Position numbers and translations under genes: made by a program. Below are positions 31,341 to 41,838 of a stretch of DNA of 46,066 nt, in pieces. Each line of letters opens with the position of its first letter. The first letter of the stretch is position 1. Under the pieces are notes generated by a model. It did not search any database. It was not told where the DNA came from and saw only the letters and a program-made list of their open reading frames with translations. The stretch is from Ophiostoma sp. CBS 140.51 (Eukaryota > Ascomycota > Sordariomycetes > Ophiostomatales > Ophiostomataceae): assembly GCA_029298735.1 (NCBI GenBank), contig JANSLP010000262.1, positions 1 to 46,066 of the forward strand, in the 5' to 3' direction.

Positions 31341-31716
31341 ACGAACGGCTATTGATCTAATTATTCATTTTTACTCGACAAGATCAGACACGTGACGGCC
31401 AGTTTCTCTGGTTGTCAACGTCCAATGGCAATAACAGAGACTGTGATGGACCGCCTAACCGCTGCCAAAAGTGCAGTTTTGTTGTGACCACTCGTTTGCA
31501 GTCACCCGTCCACGAATTCAAACGGATGGCCTGGTGGCGTCCTTCAAGGGCCTTGCGTGCCTAAAATAGTGAGGCTGAATATTGTAGTGTTCCTTTATAA
31601 AATAATTACATACTGAGGCAATCCTTGTGTTTTTGTTGCCCCGCGTCGCTGTCGAGTGTCTGACTTCAACAAAGAAACGAGGACATTTCTTCCATACAAC
31701 TTCTACGAGTGACCGT
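31341..31716. other. Upstream region of the deaminase-like gene
   Basis: No gene is seen. An AT-rich stretch at about 31560-31620 precedes the deaminase-like gene. The frame just upstream of its ATG is open for 37 codons after a TAA, so a slightly longer product or an unseen 5' exon is possible. Confidence 0.4.
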
Positions 31717-33831
31717 ATGTCGTCCGCTCCGAGAAATCTACCAGCAGTGGCCTGTGCCGAGAACGTTGCTCTGCTATACGCCCTGCACAAGGTCCCTAAA
31801 CAGCCATCCAAAATCGACCCCGATCTTTTGCCGACAACATGGCCCGGCGACTACCGATTATCCTTTGACGAGGAACGTCAGATTTCCAGCGCATTTGCCT
31901 TTGTTTCGAGTATATCTGACAATTCTGACACCGTTACGGCAGTCTGCATACAAGAACAACATGGCCGACAAGATTCCCTCAAGCTCTTGTTGGCTATGAA
32001 CAGAAAATGTCATGGTGATGGCCAAGATTTTGTCAACACAATCAAGAGCGGGCTGGAGGACGTTGTGGAGCCACTCAAAAGTCTTGACAGACGCCCCGAA
32101 AAAGATGAAAAGATACTGGACGAGCCGACAATTGAGACGTCAATATTTACGGCCATTGTAGAAATGTGCGAGAACCGTATCTTATGCCGAGTAAGGCTGG
32201 TCCCCAACTCCAGGGGCATACCGAAGCAATCACTCAAAACGACCCTGCAGCGAGCAATCGACTCACTTCGAGAGCGCAAGAATGACGAAAAAGTGGACGA
32301 CACTTTCAACCTTTCTCAGATTTTGGCCAGAATGCGAGCAGTTATAAAACTCTTGGACGTCTGGTCACGGTATCAGGTCACGTCACGTGTACAGGAACTG
32401 GTCGAGGGCATATACCGTCTCAGCAGGACCGCGGGTCTCTACGAAGCAATCAACGCCATACCAAATGTTGACTTGGCACCCGACTTGCGCAAGAGCCTTA
32501 TCAATATCGTGCGAAAGGTAGCCAGGCACCGCGAAATTGCTAGGCTTCTCTACCGCACGGCCAAGGATACGACGCCAATGTTACGCCGGACCAGCGTCGT
32601 CGTTGTCGACCTACCGCCTGCCGCGTACACTAAAGTCAAATCAAGACAAGACTACGTTCCCGATATCGTGGCCAAGATCGACGAGGCCGGCACAGGCCAA
32701 AACCACTCTGAACAGGAGATGGACATGCTCTTTCGACATCTCGATACAGACCGCACTGCTGCTGCCCAGGCTTTTGGGAGGCAGACCCGGAATACATTGG
32801 CACAGTCCAAGATTCACGCCGAGATCCAGCTTGTGGAGTATTGCAACTCCAGCATGGCTAAAGAGCCACCGCCGCGTGTGGTCCGTTCCAACAAAGATGC
32901 CTGCTACCTCTGCAGTATTTTCATACAGACGCACAGCAAGTTGTATACATCACGGTCCCACGGCACACTGTACCCGTTTTGGCGGCTACCTCGGACGTTG
33001 GACGCCAGTGTCCAGAAAGCATTCAATAATACGTTAGCCAAAATTATCAGAGAGAGTATCGATAAACTCAAGGACCGCAAGGAAAAGTCGAGCTATCCAC
33101 AACCAAACGAAAGCACTCTCACATCGATTCCTTCGCTTCGGTCAAGAACATCTGTGTTGTCGTCGACATCGACAGATGATAATAGCAAGGGCAAAGACGT
33201 GGTGGATTCTCAAAGGATTGACCATAATAAAAGCTCGGAAGAGGCCGGCAAGGAGTCAGTTACTATTATGGAAGTGGTCCCAGAGGCAGTTTTGGTGGCC
33301 ACCTCTCAAACAAATGATGAGCCCTTGCACCAAGATCCGTTGCCAGTCCCTTCGGAACCCAATACCTTAGAGAAGCACACCAAAGTGGGCATATCGACCT
33401 CATCTATCTCATCATTACCAGAAGCTTCCGTCGAAAGCATACTGAACACAACAGAATCATCACAAGGGACCGATGGCATGTCCGAAAATGTGGACGGTAT
33501 TTCACAAACAAAAACACCGACCTTTATTGTTTCTGGACACGTACAACAGGGCCAGACATCTGCAATGAATTATATGCCGCCCTTTGAGATACAGTTGGAA
33601 TATGCAAAGGACGTCCTGGCCGAGGATGGGAATGGAGGGGAGCTGTGCTTTATGTTACAACATCTAGCTGCAGACGACGTTGTCCGACTCCAAAACGGAA
33701 AGGTGGCAGTTGTCGATGTAGAAAAGCAATGTTTTGGGGACGAGGTATCTTGTAAGCTTGATGACTTGGGCTGTTTGTACATTTCGGCACAGGGGTCATT
33801 TCTTAGGATGTCACTGGTTCTCTCTCCGTGA
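31717..33831 (+). CDS. OTT_1508-like deaminase-fold protein, 704 aa
   Basis: This intronless gene carries the zinc-binding signature of the cytidine-deaminase-like fold. KIHAEIQLVEYC has His367-Ala-Glu369 (metal ligand and proton shuttle). KDACYLCSIFIQTHS has Cys396 and Cys399, followed by SHGTLYPFWRLP. Spacing and flanks match the OTT_1508-like deaminase family, a nucleic-acid/nucleotide deaminase clade known from fungi and some bacteria. Residues 1-340 are mostly helical with no recognised domain. Residues 460-610 are a Ser/Thr/Pro/Asp-rich disordered linker. The last 95 residues form another conserved-looking unit (LQNGKVAVVDVEKQCF, then LGCLYISAQGSF). There is no signal peptide or TM segment. 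The start is the first in-frame ATG. It converges on the ATPase/DUF3883 gene with 148 bp between stops. The substrate is unknown. Confidence 0.7.
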   Translation: MSSAPRNLPAVACAENVALLYALHKVPKQPSKIDPDLLPTTWPGDYRLSFDEERQISSAFAFVSSISDNSDTVTAVCIQEQHGRQDSLKLLLAMNRKCHGDGQDFVNTIKSGLEDVVEPLKSLDRRPEKDEKILDEPTIETSIFTAIVEMCENRILCRVRLVPNSRGIPKQSLKTTLQRAIDSLRERKNDEKVDDTFNLSQILARMRAVIKLLDVWSRYQVTSRVQELVEGIYRLSRTAGLYEAINAIPNVDLAPDLRKSLINIVRKVARHREIARLLYRTAKDTTPMLRRTSVVVVDLPPAAYTKVKSRQDYVPDIVAKIDEAGTGQNHSEQEMDMLFRHLDTDRTAAAQAFGRQTRNTLAQSKIHAEIQLVEYCNSSMAKEPPPRVVRSNKDACYLCSIFIQTHSKLYTSRSHGTLYPFWRLPRTLDASVQKAFNNTLAKIIRESIDKLKDRKEKSSYPQPNESTLTSIPSLRSRTSVLSSTSTDDNSKGKDVVDSQRIDHNKSSEEAGKESVTIMEVVPEAVLVATSQTNDEPLHQDPLPVPSEPNTLEKHTKVGISTSSISSLPEASVESILNTTESSQGTDGMSENVDGISQTKTPTFIVSGHVQQGQTSAMNYMPPFEIQLEYAKDVLAEDGNGGELCFMLQHLAADDVVRLQNGKVAVVDVEKQCFGDEVSCKLDDLGCLYISAQGSFLRMSLVLSP

Positions 33832-33979
33832 TACCCAGCCAGAGACACTTAAATAAAATGCGCCGAAAAACCTGTCCAATGTTCTTTTAATGCAGCATAC
33901 GTTTACAAAAATATCCGGAATATTCACTATCTCATTTTGTTTAATCAATTTCGTAACAAAGAACGCCCACAAATCCCAT

Positions 33980-36900
33980 CTATCGTACAACAACAGACCA
34001 TTTTTCAGGCGTGGTAAAAGCCAGCTCACCACGCCTGCGCATTTTCTCTGGGTCCACCAGAATCTTGTAGCCAACGAACCCTGACCCGAGACCAAAGACG
34101 CGGACAATCATGTAGACATTCTCGTGTGAACCGCCGCCCTCGTTGTCCGACAGGTTTTGCATCTGTGAATATGTTAGAACTGGGGCTTGAGCATATAATG
34201 TTAATATTGCACTTACCCGCTCATATTGTCCACCGCTCATGAAGAAGGGTGTCTCAATGTTGGCGCTGACCGTTGCCTTGACTTCAATGAAGTATCGTGG
34301 CCGGGCCCCTGACCAGCCCTCAGATGACAGATAACCCTTTTCAATCAGAAGTTGCGTCAAGACACCATCCGTATCGGCATACGTAATATCAGCCGTTTCT
34401 CGACCTGTCCAGTCTGGCATATCGGCATACGAAGCGTGGCCTCGTGCATACCTTCGAATGGTGCTCTGCCAATTGTTGCGAGAAAAGGTTGGAAGGGGCG
34501 CTTGAAGGCGTGAGAGGAGTTCGAAAACCTGGTGTTGTTAGAAGAATAATAGCAGCGAATGAATAAATACATAGCCTGCACTTACAAATAGTTCTCCAGC
34601 AGCACCAATCTGTTGAAACTTTTCCAGTGCGGCTGCATGTTGGAGCCATCGACGGATGCGGATGCTCGTGCCGGTGTTTTCCAGAATAGCGGACCGTTGA
34701 GTGGCTCCGTACATTGGGATGCTTGCTTGCTGTGCTGCCTGAACAACGAGGTTGAGAAGATCAGTGTAGTCGGTGGCATATGTATCTGCAGCAACGCTAA
34801 CTACTCTTGAGCCGAAAACTCCTGAAACATAATTCTCGGGGAGAGGTGCCACACGCGTGCCCGAGATGCTGCTGCGTGCCATCATGGAGGTGATGTAGAG
34901 ATCCTCACCGGCATCAACATCAATACTGTCAAGCGTGTTGTCATGTTCACTGTTGGGAGTGTCATCATCTTCGTAATCGTCCTCGTCCCCCTCAACGTCT
35001 TCATCTTCGTAATCGTCCTCGTCCCCCTCAACGTCCTCATCTTCTTCGTCAGTGAAGTCATCAGCCTCTTGCCCGTCTGGAATGTCAAGAAAACGGACAC
35101 CATGAAGGTCCAGAATAACCTTCATAGCCGTCTTTTTGGAAGACAGGACTGCCTGGACGACCTGAACCATATCTGACGAAATTTCCTCACAAATGTTCTT
35201 CCTTTGGTCCGTCATCAGCCATTTACAGATCCGTTTTGCTAGTGTGCCGTTGAAGCACATCTCCTGTGACACCTCATCCCGTCGAACATGGATCTGAAGC
35301 CCATTGGGTGACTCTGCAAAGTGGAATGACGCAGCAGCCTGCTCAACTTTGATAGTCTGGCCATCTTGCTGCAAGCGCAATTCTGATGTGATCCTATCAG
35401 TCAAATAGGTGTCTGCACACAAAATGAGGCAATACAGATGTTCAGGCGAGGAACCAAGTCGGGGGCTGTCGAAGGCATGGGCGATACTAAGAAGAGCCCG
35501 GGCCTTGTATCGGATATTGCGGTCGCGCGATGAGATGATCTGTTTGTCGTCTCCAGCGACACACGAAATTTCCTCGACCAGATTAGACAACCCGCGAGCT
35601 TGAAGGCCGGCCCACTTGAGAAAGGGTTGAAGTTGGCGTGTTGTTTCGAGATCAAAGTTGAGAAGTTTGGCCTGGCCGGCAAATGCTTCAGCCAAAGACT
35701 CGCGGTCAACAAGTGCAAAGTCGTCTGTACCCTTGCAAAGCTTCACGCCGCCACCACGGTCAGTAGGCATGCGGACAGGAAAGATTTGCTTGGCGAGAAG
35801 AGCAGTGACATCCAATTTTTTGAGTGCATCGTCCTTTGCACCGCCTAGCATCGCGCTGAACGATCTGATGGTTTGTTTTGTTTCCTCAATGGTCATTGGT
35901 GCCCCCGCAAGCTTGTCGTAGACCATTTTGATGGTCATTGTCTCAACGCCGAGTCCCTTGACGAAAAAGTCATATAAATCCGGGTAGAGATTGTTTAGCG
36001 AGAGTCTCCCTGGAATTTGGGTCTCGCTGGTTGTCCACAAACATTGCGCGGGTGTGTTCCAATTTGCGTCTCCGCTCCCTGACCCTGCGATGTCGTTGTT
36101 CTGGAATCCCAAAATGAGCGCATTGTCAGTAAAACTATCACGCAGCAAGGCACAGTCCTTCTGTGCTTCAACTGGGTCCGCTTTATCAGCCGTCTTTTGC
36201 CAGTTTTGTATGCTTCTGTATAGAGAGCGAAGCATGTCAATATCGGCGCGCGCCTCTTTCAAGAATATGACTTCGTTGATAACGTCATTCCATGAGAAAG
36301 GTTCGATGCTGAGAGTCTTGGCAAAGAACGTTTTTAGACTTGATCCGTCTCTAGAGTACACCTTTGGAAAATGCTTCTCGCAGATCAAGAACAGTGATGC
36401 TTTATGCAAAAAGTCCACCAACGATTCAGTGACACAACCGTTTGGATCGGCCCACCTAGCTTCGATCGTGCCACGTGCAGGAAGATAGATCAGCTTTTGG
36501 GATGTAAAACAATCCCTGAGATAGAAAACAAATTGTTAGTCGACAATTAATACACGAGTACTGGAAGTTAAATCGGGCAAGAACATACCGTATTTGCTTT
36601 TCCAGTTTCAACTCTTCCTCGGGGGAGGCTGATGCTCCAACCTCGGACTGGAGGCGCACGTACAGCGAGTAGATCCTCTCCGGATTCTTGACACTCGCTG
36701 CATCGACATTTCCTTTCGCAATGTGCTGGAGGATGTCGAGCAAAAAAGTTACCGGTGAGCATCGGTGGCCCAAATTGAATGCCTCGTCCAAAGGCAGCCA
36801 TTCCGGTGGAAATGTCTGGAACTCGTTGATATCGACCTCAAGCTGCAGCCAGGGAAAGAACTCGTCGGCCATATAGCGACGGCCAATTTTTTCGAGACTG

Positions 36901-39514
36901 TCGAGTGGGAGGTATGTCGAGCTGAGTGAGGCTTTGCTGCCATCTCGGCACAAGACCTCCATTCTGCTAAGCTGCTCAATAGCAATTTTCTTCGTTGCAG
37001 CGGAGAGCATTTCATTTCCCCAGATTGCCTGCAAAAACCCGACAAATTTCTCCGGGCGGTGCTCGGCAATGTACCTGCAGATGGTGGACAGCGACTTCCC
37101 ATCTTTATCCACAAGGCGGAGGTGCCGGCGCACGCCAATAAAGGTGTACAGCCACTCTTTCCAAGAAAGGCTTTGTGGCGTGGGAAGGCTGGGAACATTA
37201 GCCATGTACATTTTATGCAGAGTGTGCCCATACTCCGAGGCCAATGTGCCGCCTTCGGCCGGTAGCAGCAGCCCCACGCCGTATGGGCTTTGGTCGGAGA
37301 TGTAGTAGTCGGCGGTACTGCATAAGCGGGCTATATTTTGCTCGTCACAAATAACCCATAACCCCTTGTAAGAATATGGTGGCTGGGTAGTGTGGTGCGT
37401 TTGATACAAGAACCGGATGTGTGCCACGAAGCCGCTAACCATGAAACCTCCCTTAAATTCTTGGCTGTGCCTCGACACGATGGCGTCGCGGACAACAGCT
37501 GCCGAGGCGGTTTTCACCCCAAGCTTGTCAAACAGGCGCTTCCACGAGCTATTTGCAACAGCACTGGCTTCGATGACATCCAAGTCCAACATAGGAGGGA
37601 TGTCGAGGTCCATATTAGGGTTGTTGGTCTTGACATGCGGGTAGTAGACGGGCCGTGCCGGGTCTACCGAGACCCACGTTTTGTTCCGGAGAGGAACAAC
37701 CTGGAGCTCCTGGACTCTTGCGGATAACTGCGCGGAGTTGCAAGCCGTTACCAACAAGTCCGCTACCCTTTTGCCCCAACCTTGTTTCTCCTGGTTGCTT
37801 TCACTGAGGAAAGACTTTATGGCAGAGTCGGTAAAGGTGACATCCATCGCCACCCTAACAAGCCACTCGTCGATAGACATCTCGGCCAAGCCATAATCTC
37901 CCAAGAGCAGAAGATCCTTTCTCTTGTACTGTTTGGATATGTACCGTCTGCATATGTGCCGTCCTGGTACGACGTCTTTAATCAGTGGTTCCCCATCCTG
38001 GTCCAGCATGCTGTTGGGCAGTCGTCGTGAGTCGCAGATGAGCCGGTAAAGGCCGCCTTGATCGAGTGGCCTCATTATGGGCGTACGGGCTAGTCTGGCT
38101 CGAATTTTGCTGATTACACCTTGCCAGAAACCTCCCCAGGGGTATTCTTGATCGTGAGGCAGATACCGCATCCAAGTGTACTGCAATTCCTGGTGGTCTC
38201 GGAACCAGAGAACCGCTTTGATGAAAGCGTCTGCAATGCCGTCTGCCAAACCCTGGTTTCGCTCGGACGTGGTGACAATGTCTTCACGGTTGGCTTGCGT
38301 GACAAAGTCGGCATGGATTAGGAACTGTAAATTGGCATCGCGTTAGTATATAGTCTTGCTGGTATTTCTTCGTCATTGAGCAAGACGACTCACTTTGAAT
38401 CCCATTTGTTTCACAGGCAAGAACGCAAAAAGGTATTCGTTCTTCAGAACGGGGACCGATTGTGCATTAATGGGGAAGCCGAGAACAACGACTCCGTCCG
38501 ATCTAGATGTGCCGTCCAAATCGGTCCGATTATCGTTGGGTGCGAGGTTGGGGACGACATGCTTGATCATGATGTAGTGTTTGACTGTTTCAGTCGTGTC
38601 AAGAAAGTTGCCTTCCTCATCGAACGTCATCGTACACTTTTTCACCGTAGTGCGGTTGTTTGGTTGTCGCTCCACATGGTATGAGGTGCTGGACTTTATA
38701 TCATCGTCGTCGTTGTTGTAGAATAGGACTTCGATATGTTCCAGCTTTCGCATGAATAAGAGGATTGAGTCGTGAATTGTCAGGAACTGTTCCCGGATGA
38801 TCGCCCGTCGCCTCTCAATCTCATCTGGAGTTCCATCACGCCTTAGAGTCAGTGTAATATGGCTCTCGTCGTCCTCCAGACTCTCATCAGGATCGGTCCA
38901 GATAGGCGTCGTCATGCCTAGCCCCGAGTCCCCCTTTCCGTACTGGAAGCGGAATGAGTAGTCACCGGATTGGATGTGCACGTCCTCGGCGGCCATGAAG
39001 ACCGACTTAAATCCAATACCCTTCTCTCCCGTGTATCCCATGCCATCGGCACCACTGCTACCGTGGCCGCCATTCTTTTTGGAGCTTTGGCCCACACTGC
39101 AGATAGCTGTGACGTTGGCCTCTGTGAAGCCGTCTTCGTTGCAGGATGCAATGATGCGGTCGCCGTAGATGTGAAACGATACGCTGGGTGAACGGTCTGC
39201 CGGCAGGCTGGTGTATTGATTGTCGTCGTAGTTTTGCAGCAGCTCAAAGACGAACTTGGCGCTGCTGGAGTAGAGGTTCTGGGCCAAACTTGAAAGTGTT
39301 AGACGGGGTATCCGCAAACAAATGACTGGGACGTGCAAACTTACGTCTTGACAGACGCCGCTGCCAGGTTTTTGAGACTTTCCACAGGTCCCACAAATTT
39401 GTCGTAGTCGTCAGGGAATTGCTCTTTCATTCTCTCGAGCAGCTCCGGCGGAATGTAGCCATTCTGCCTCCCCATCCTCTCCACGACCTTGCGAGCTGCT
39501 GCGCGGCCTGCCAT
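33980..39514 (-). CDS. GHKL ATPase + DUF3883 (NO VEIN-like) protein, 6 exons, 1,741 aa
   Basis: Six exons join cleanly: 39345-39514, 38394-39288, 36589-38324, 34586-36515, 34217-34528 and 33980-34162. The introns (39289-39344, 38325-38393, 36516-36588, 34529-34585, 34163-34216) mostly have CTAAC or TACTAAC branch sites. The N-terminal HSP90/sacsin-like ATPase shows FVFELLQNYDDN (Glu72, Asn76, Asp79), the G1 box CNEDGF (106-111) and the G2 box GEKGIGFKSVF (144-154). KFLIHADFVTQANREDI spans the second splice junction. A helical middle of about 1,200 residues follows, with an acidic tandem repeat. The C-terminal DUF3883 has ADITYADTDGVLTQLLIE, RYFIEVKAT (Glu1659, Lys1661) and MSGGQYER. All expected ATPase boxes are present, so it is probably active. 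Its role is not known. Plant NO VEIN acts in development, and bacterial relatives occur near defence genes. Confidence 0.85.
34163..34216 (-). other. In-frame, stop-free last intron of the ATPase/DUF3883 gene
   Basis: GTAAGT donor, TTCTAACA branch, TTCACAG acceptor, 54 nt, no stop in frame. Retention would add 18 residues inside DUF3883, just after QYER. Confidence 0.8.
34965..35044 (-). repeat. 36-bp tandem duplication encoding an acidic 12-aa repeat
   Basis: Units at 34965-35000 and 35001-35036 are identical except for one base, and a third partial copy lies at 35037-35044. On the minus strand they encode the acidic repeat DEDVEGDEDDYE in the middle of the ATPase/DUF3883 protein. The near identity suggests recent slippage. 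Confidence 0.9.
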
Positions 39515-40498
39515 GCTGCTATGCTTTGGTAAAGAGTGGTCTAGGGTAGGCTAAAACTGTTGTGTGATGATGACTTGTTGTCTTTGTTGATGTTGACGAA
39601 CTTTGCTTTGGGTGTCAAGGAGAATGGAAGGCGAATATTGCTTGGGCGAAAAGTTGGGCTTCGCCATACTCTTGTATTCGGCTTGCGGCTCTGTACAAAG
39701 CATGATTTCAATGGCTCCTATCACAGCCACCCCCAACCAGGCAACAGCGGCGGTATCTCATTGGACATTTCCCAAACTGCACATTTTGGCTGTCACTATA
39801 TTATACATTATCTGAATAGATGCAGCTCTCAATTAGGCGCTGGTGTTGGGTCATTCGCGGGCCGGGCCAGATGCGACCGCTGGGCGGATTTTGACCATGT
39901 ACACAACAAATTCTGAGGAATGGTCTTGCCTCATAGCATAAGCCATACAAACATAATCATGTACGAAAGAGCCAAATATAGGCTGTTTCGAAACATTTGT
40001 AGAAGCGCCTAATAAAACGCACCTTTTTTCTTAAACTGCACGGGGCTGTGAAGCGAGGCTTCCCCTCAGTAGCGTGTGGTTGCATTCGAGGCCGATGAAC
40101 TCGGCCATATGTCAGCGCTTACAGCAGTATGTTATTGGGCTGCGCCCAGGCCGTGTATGTAGCAGCAGCCCCTCAGAAAACAGCGTCTCTGTTCAAATCA
40201 ATTCACACAATATGACGTTAGCCGACTCTCAATTACCATGGCGACTTGAAGTCATAATATGAACCAGCCAGGCAATAGACCAAAAATGTAGCTGAAGACT
40301 GCGTCAGGTAAAAGGGTGCAAATAATCCAATTCTATTTGGGTCTTTGCTCTATTAGTCTATATGCGAGTGCGAGAATATAATAAAAAAGCAGACATAAAT
40401 CTATCTATGTCTTCCGTGTGTTTATGTCTTTTTCGTCTGTTTTATGCTCTATATCAACAGTCATGATTTTGAAAATGCCTCCCTCGTATCGGTGTCAT
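39515..40498. other. Right edge of the accessory block
   Basis: This spacer of nearly 1 kb holds the ATPase gene promoter and the 3' flank of the HAD phosphatase. Open frames on the plus strand near 39560-39916 show no features. It becomes AT-rich towards 40380-40440. No terminal repeat could be recognised with confidence. Confidence 0.45.
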
Positions 40499-41308
40499 CT
40501 ACTGCTTTCTCGCCATGACAGCCTTGACAGTTGTGCGGCCCTCGACAATGTCCTCGACATCCTTGGCAATGTCACTAAAGTCGTTGAACTCGGTGTAGGG
40601 GACGTTCTCGCGCTTGCAGTACTCAACCAGGTCCTTGCCGGCCTTGGCAAACATCAGATCCGTCTCGCGGGCAGCTGACAGGTCCGAAACACCGTCGCCG
40701 GCATAGAAAATGACAGGGCGCTCCGAGGCAAATGTGACGCTGCCGTCGGCGTTGCGCGAGTACTTGCGGATCTCAATCGACTTGTCGTGGCCGAATGAGC
40801 TGTCGTCGTGGTAGATCAGCTCCCAGCCGCCGGCATCCTTGTACATATCCTTGACGCCCGGTTCACGCGCGGTGACGTTGTTGCTGACAATCTGGAGGCG
40901 ACGGTTCACAGCCTCCTCGCCGAGCCAGTTGCTCAGCAGACCGTGGATCACAGGCTCCATGCCACCGCTCAGAATGACAATGGGCACGTTGTTGCGGTCG
41001 GCCCAGTTGAAGAAGGACTCGAAGTGGGGGTCGAGCTTGATGTTCTTCTTGAGGAGGGCAATGCAGTCCTCGAAAGACGTTGTGCGGATCGAGTCCATCA
41101 TCTCCTTAAACGAGTCGCGGAAGGTGCGCTCGCCGCTCAGGACGCTGCCATTGCCCTTGCGGCGCAGGGCCTCACCGAAGCCAATGTGATCGGTCATGTA
41201 GTCATTGGTGTCCTGGAGCGTAATGGTGCCGTCAAAGTCGGTGAAGAAGATGAACTTGGGGTTGGACGCCAGCGCCGGGCGGTCCACCGTGTTTGCTGCG
41301 GAGCCCAT
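40499..41308 (-). CDS. HAD-superfamily phosphatase (YNL010W/phosphoserine-phosphatase-like)
   Basis: This is a 269-aa cytosolic HAD hydrolase of the IB type, related to bacterial MtnX-type and eukaryotic PHOSPHO-like small-molecule phosphatases and to yeast YNL010W. Motif I is FFTDFDGTIT with the nucleophile Asp24 and acid Asp26. Motif II is VILSGGMEP (Ser). A basic residue in the FGHDKSIEIRKY region may serve as motif III. Motif IV is FYAGDGVSDLSAA. The cap contains LRRKGNGSVLSGERTFRDSF. I start at MGSAANTV (41306-41308) rather than the upstream Met (41434), because the intervening peptide is not conserved-looking and the downstream ATG follows a CACA context. The physiological substrate is unknown. 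Confidence 0.85.
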   Translation of the reverse strand: MGSAANTVDRPALASNPKFIFFTDFDGTITLQDTNDYMTDHIGFGEALRRKGNGSVLSGERTFRDSFKEMMDSIRTTSFEDCIALLKKNIKLDPHFESFFNWADRNNVPIVILSGGMEPVIHGLLSNWLGEEAVNRRLQIVSNNVTAREPGVKDMYKDAGGWELIYHDDSSFGHDKSIEIRKYSRNADGSVTFASERPVIFYAGDGVSDLSAARETDLMFAKAGKDLVEYCKRENVPYTEFNDFSDIAKDVEDIVEGRTTVKAVMARKQ

Positions 41309-41838
41309 TGTGATGTTTGGCGGGTGAAGGTGGGTGAGAAAAGAGTGAATGCGAGTGAAGCGAGTGTGGACTGAAGATGTTGTAAGAAAATGAGCGCAAA
41401 TCGGAGTTGCTGTTTTATTTTGCCGCATTTTCAATTTCAGACTGGTCCCTGCCGATCACGTGCCACCGTCGCCGCTCCGAATAGGATAGAGGGGCCTGAA
41501 AACCGGATTTCAAAACGCGGGTCCGTTTCCACTTAAAATTTACTTTAATTCCCGCCACCCAGGCGCCGTTGCAGTTAACGGCGAAGCGATCGTCCTAATT
41601 CTCGGATAGACATGGAATACAATTTGTGAAAGGGGGGGGACAGAAAAGGAGGGGCAAGGGGTGAAAGGCTGTAGGGCGGGATCCATACAGGGCAGTCAAG
41701 TGAGTCGTCACGTGATGCGGCCTCGTACTTTCACAACCTATATACCTTATAGCCGGTCTTTGACATTACCAAGCTCACACTCGTTTATCTCATCAATCAT
41801 TTTTCACAAAATACGACTGGAGATTACCGGAGGCTACC
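41309..41838. other. Divergent promoter region HAD phosphatase / Zn2Cys6 factor
   Basis: About 530 bp between divergent starts. CACGTG occurs once at 41458-41463, a possible bHLH-type site. No gene is seen. Confidence 0.45.

Noticed and set aside
23741..40470. Similar short sequences CATGATTTGAA (23741) and CATGATTTTGAA (40462) at the two edges of the accessory block as possible target-site duplication
   Set aside because: The match is short and AT-rich, differs by one base, and is easily found by chance in 17 kb. It is not used as evidence for element ends.
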